64,000 bases of DNA from Mycobacterium lepraemurium (GTDB lineage Bacteria; Actinomycetota; Actinomycetes; Mycobacteriales; Mycobacteriaceae), in NCBI GenBank assembly GCA_002291465.1, contig CP021238.1, positions 1,488,001-1,552,000 of the forward strand. Direction: 5' to 3'. Shown here one piece after another: positions 63,745 through 64,000 of this stretch. The notes under the pieces are model-generated. The model was not told the origin of the DNA, ran no database searches, and saw only the letters and a list, made by a program, of their open reading frames with translations. The first letter of the stretch is position 1. Every line of letters begins with the position of its first letter. Made by a program: the position numbers and the translations under genes.

Positions 63745-64000
63745 GTGGGGGACCCGTTGACCAAGTCACGGAAGTTGCTGGCCCCCGCGGCCGGGGAATC
63801 GGCCGGCCGCCGCCGCGCGGTGCTGCGGTTGCTGCGCGCCTCGCCCGAGCCGATGAGCATCGCCGGGATCGCCGACGTGCTGGGCGTGCACCCCAACACG
63901 GTGCGCTTCCATCTGGACAGCCTCGTCGCCGACGGCCAGGTCGAGCACGTCGAGCTGGACCGCAAGGGGCCGGGCCGCCCACCGCTGATGTTCCGGGCGG
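63745..64000 (+). CDS. Helix-turn-helix transcriptional regulator (5' part)
   Basis: The frame from GTG 63745 (or TTG 63757, which has GGGGG five bases upstream) runs off the window. It contains a winged helix (RRAVLRLLRASPEPMSIAG, VLGVHPNTVRFHLDSLVADG, KGPGRPPLMFRA) of the ArsR/HTH_20 type. It starts 13 bases after fdxA, so it may be cotranscribed. Ligand domain is not visible. Confidence 0.85.
   Translation, partial: MGDPLTKSRKLLAPAAGESAGRRRAVLRLLRASPEPMSIAGIADVLGVHPNTVRFHLDSLVADGQVEHVELDRKGPGRPPLMFRA

Overview
The window is about 69-70% GC mycobacterial chromosome. From about 0.2 to 35 kb the gene order follows, in reverse, the Mycobacterium tuberculosis block Rv2712c-Rv2667: ideR, sigB, sigA, ppgK, suhB, dut, ceoB/ceoC, arsA, dxs, hemE-hemY-chdC, msrB, aftC, clpC2. 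Names rest on recalled family sequences and synteny, since no search was run. The Rv2686c-Rv2688c ABC transporter and the ribD-like Rv2671 are absent from their usual places. The content fits a slow-growing species near the M. avium complex.

The main feature is decay. Housekeeping genes (sigA, sigB, ideR, dxs, hemE, hemY, chdC, aftC, dut) are intact, but more than twenty other genes carry in-frame stops, one-base frameshifts, truncations or rearrangements. Most frameshifts sit in short G or C runs, as a consensus error would. An 8-bp tandem duplication, a 29-bp fold-back palindrome, several clean nonsense codons, a loss of two Rieske ligands and gene-sized deletions are hard to explain that way. 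A reduced, host-adapted lineage such as M. lepraemurium would fit; this is inference.

Layout. 0-9.5 kb: ideR, sigB, small conserved genes, sigA, ppgK, suhB, cei, with a stress-sigma promoter before sigB and a CRP-type box near 9.35 kb. 9.7-18.2 kb: DUF3093 pseudogene, dut, DUF3710, broken hydrolase, OB-fold and DUF3159 proteins, ceoB/ceoC potassium-uptake pair joined by a MIRU-like mini-gene, APC permease, RNA methyltransferase. 18.3-30.8 kb: ArsA-type permease, CBS protein, dxs, RNase D-like gene, echA15 pseudogene, overlapping hemE-hemY-chdC-methyltransferase run, msrB, aftC. 30.8-38.2 kb: secreted protease-like lipoprotein, AFG1-type ATPase, GNAT, DUF1942, clpC2, two DUF732 genes, CtaG-like gene, CDF transporter. 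38.3-43.3 kb: a catabolic operon (ALDH, CMD-like protein, two mycofactocin-type SDRs) opposite a TetR gene with a palindromic operator. 43.3-47.8 kb: small secreted proteins, amidohydrolase, lower-GC patch, four tRNAs. 47.8-53.9 kb: decayed ECH and SDR, small catalase, TSUP permease, STAS/TetR divergent pair, DedA, SGNH hydrolase. 53.9-61.7 kb: IclR regulator and two broken aromatic-degradation loci (ring-hydroxylating dioxygenase and protocatechuate branch), with a DUF2231-Rieske/hemerythrin pair between them. 61.7-64 kb: small genes, a methyltransferase, an FdxA-type ferredoxin and the start of an HTH regulator.
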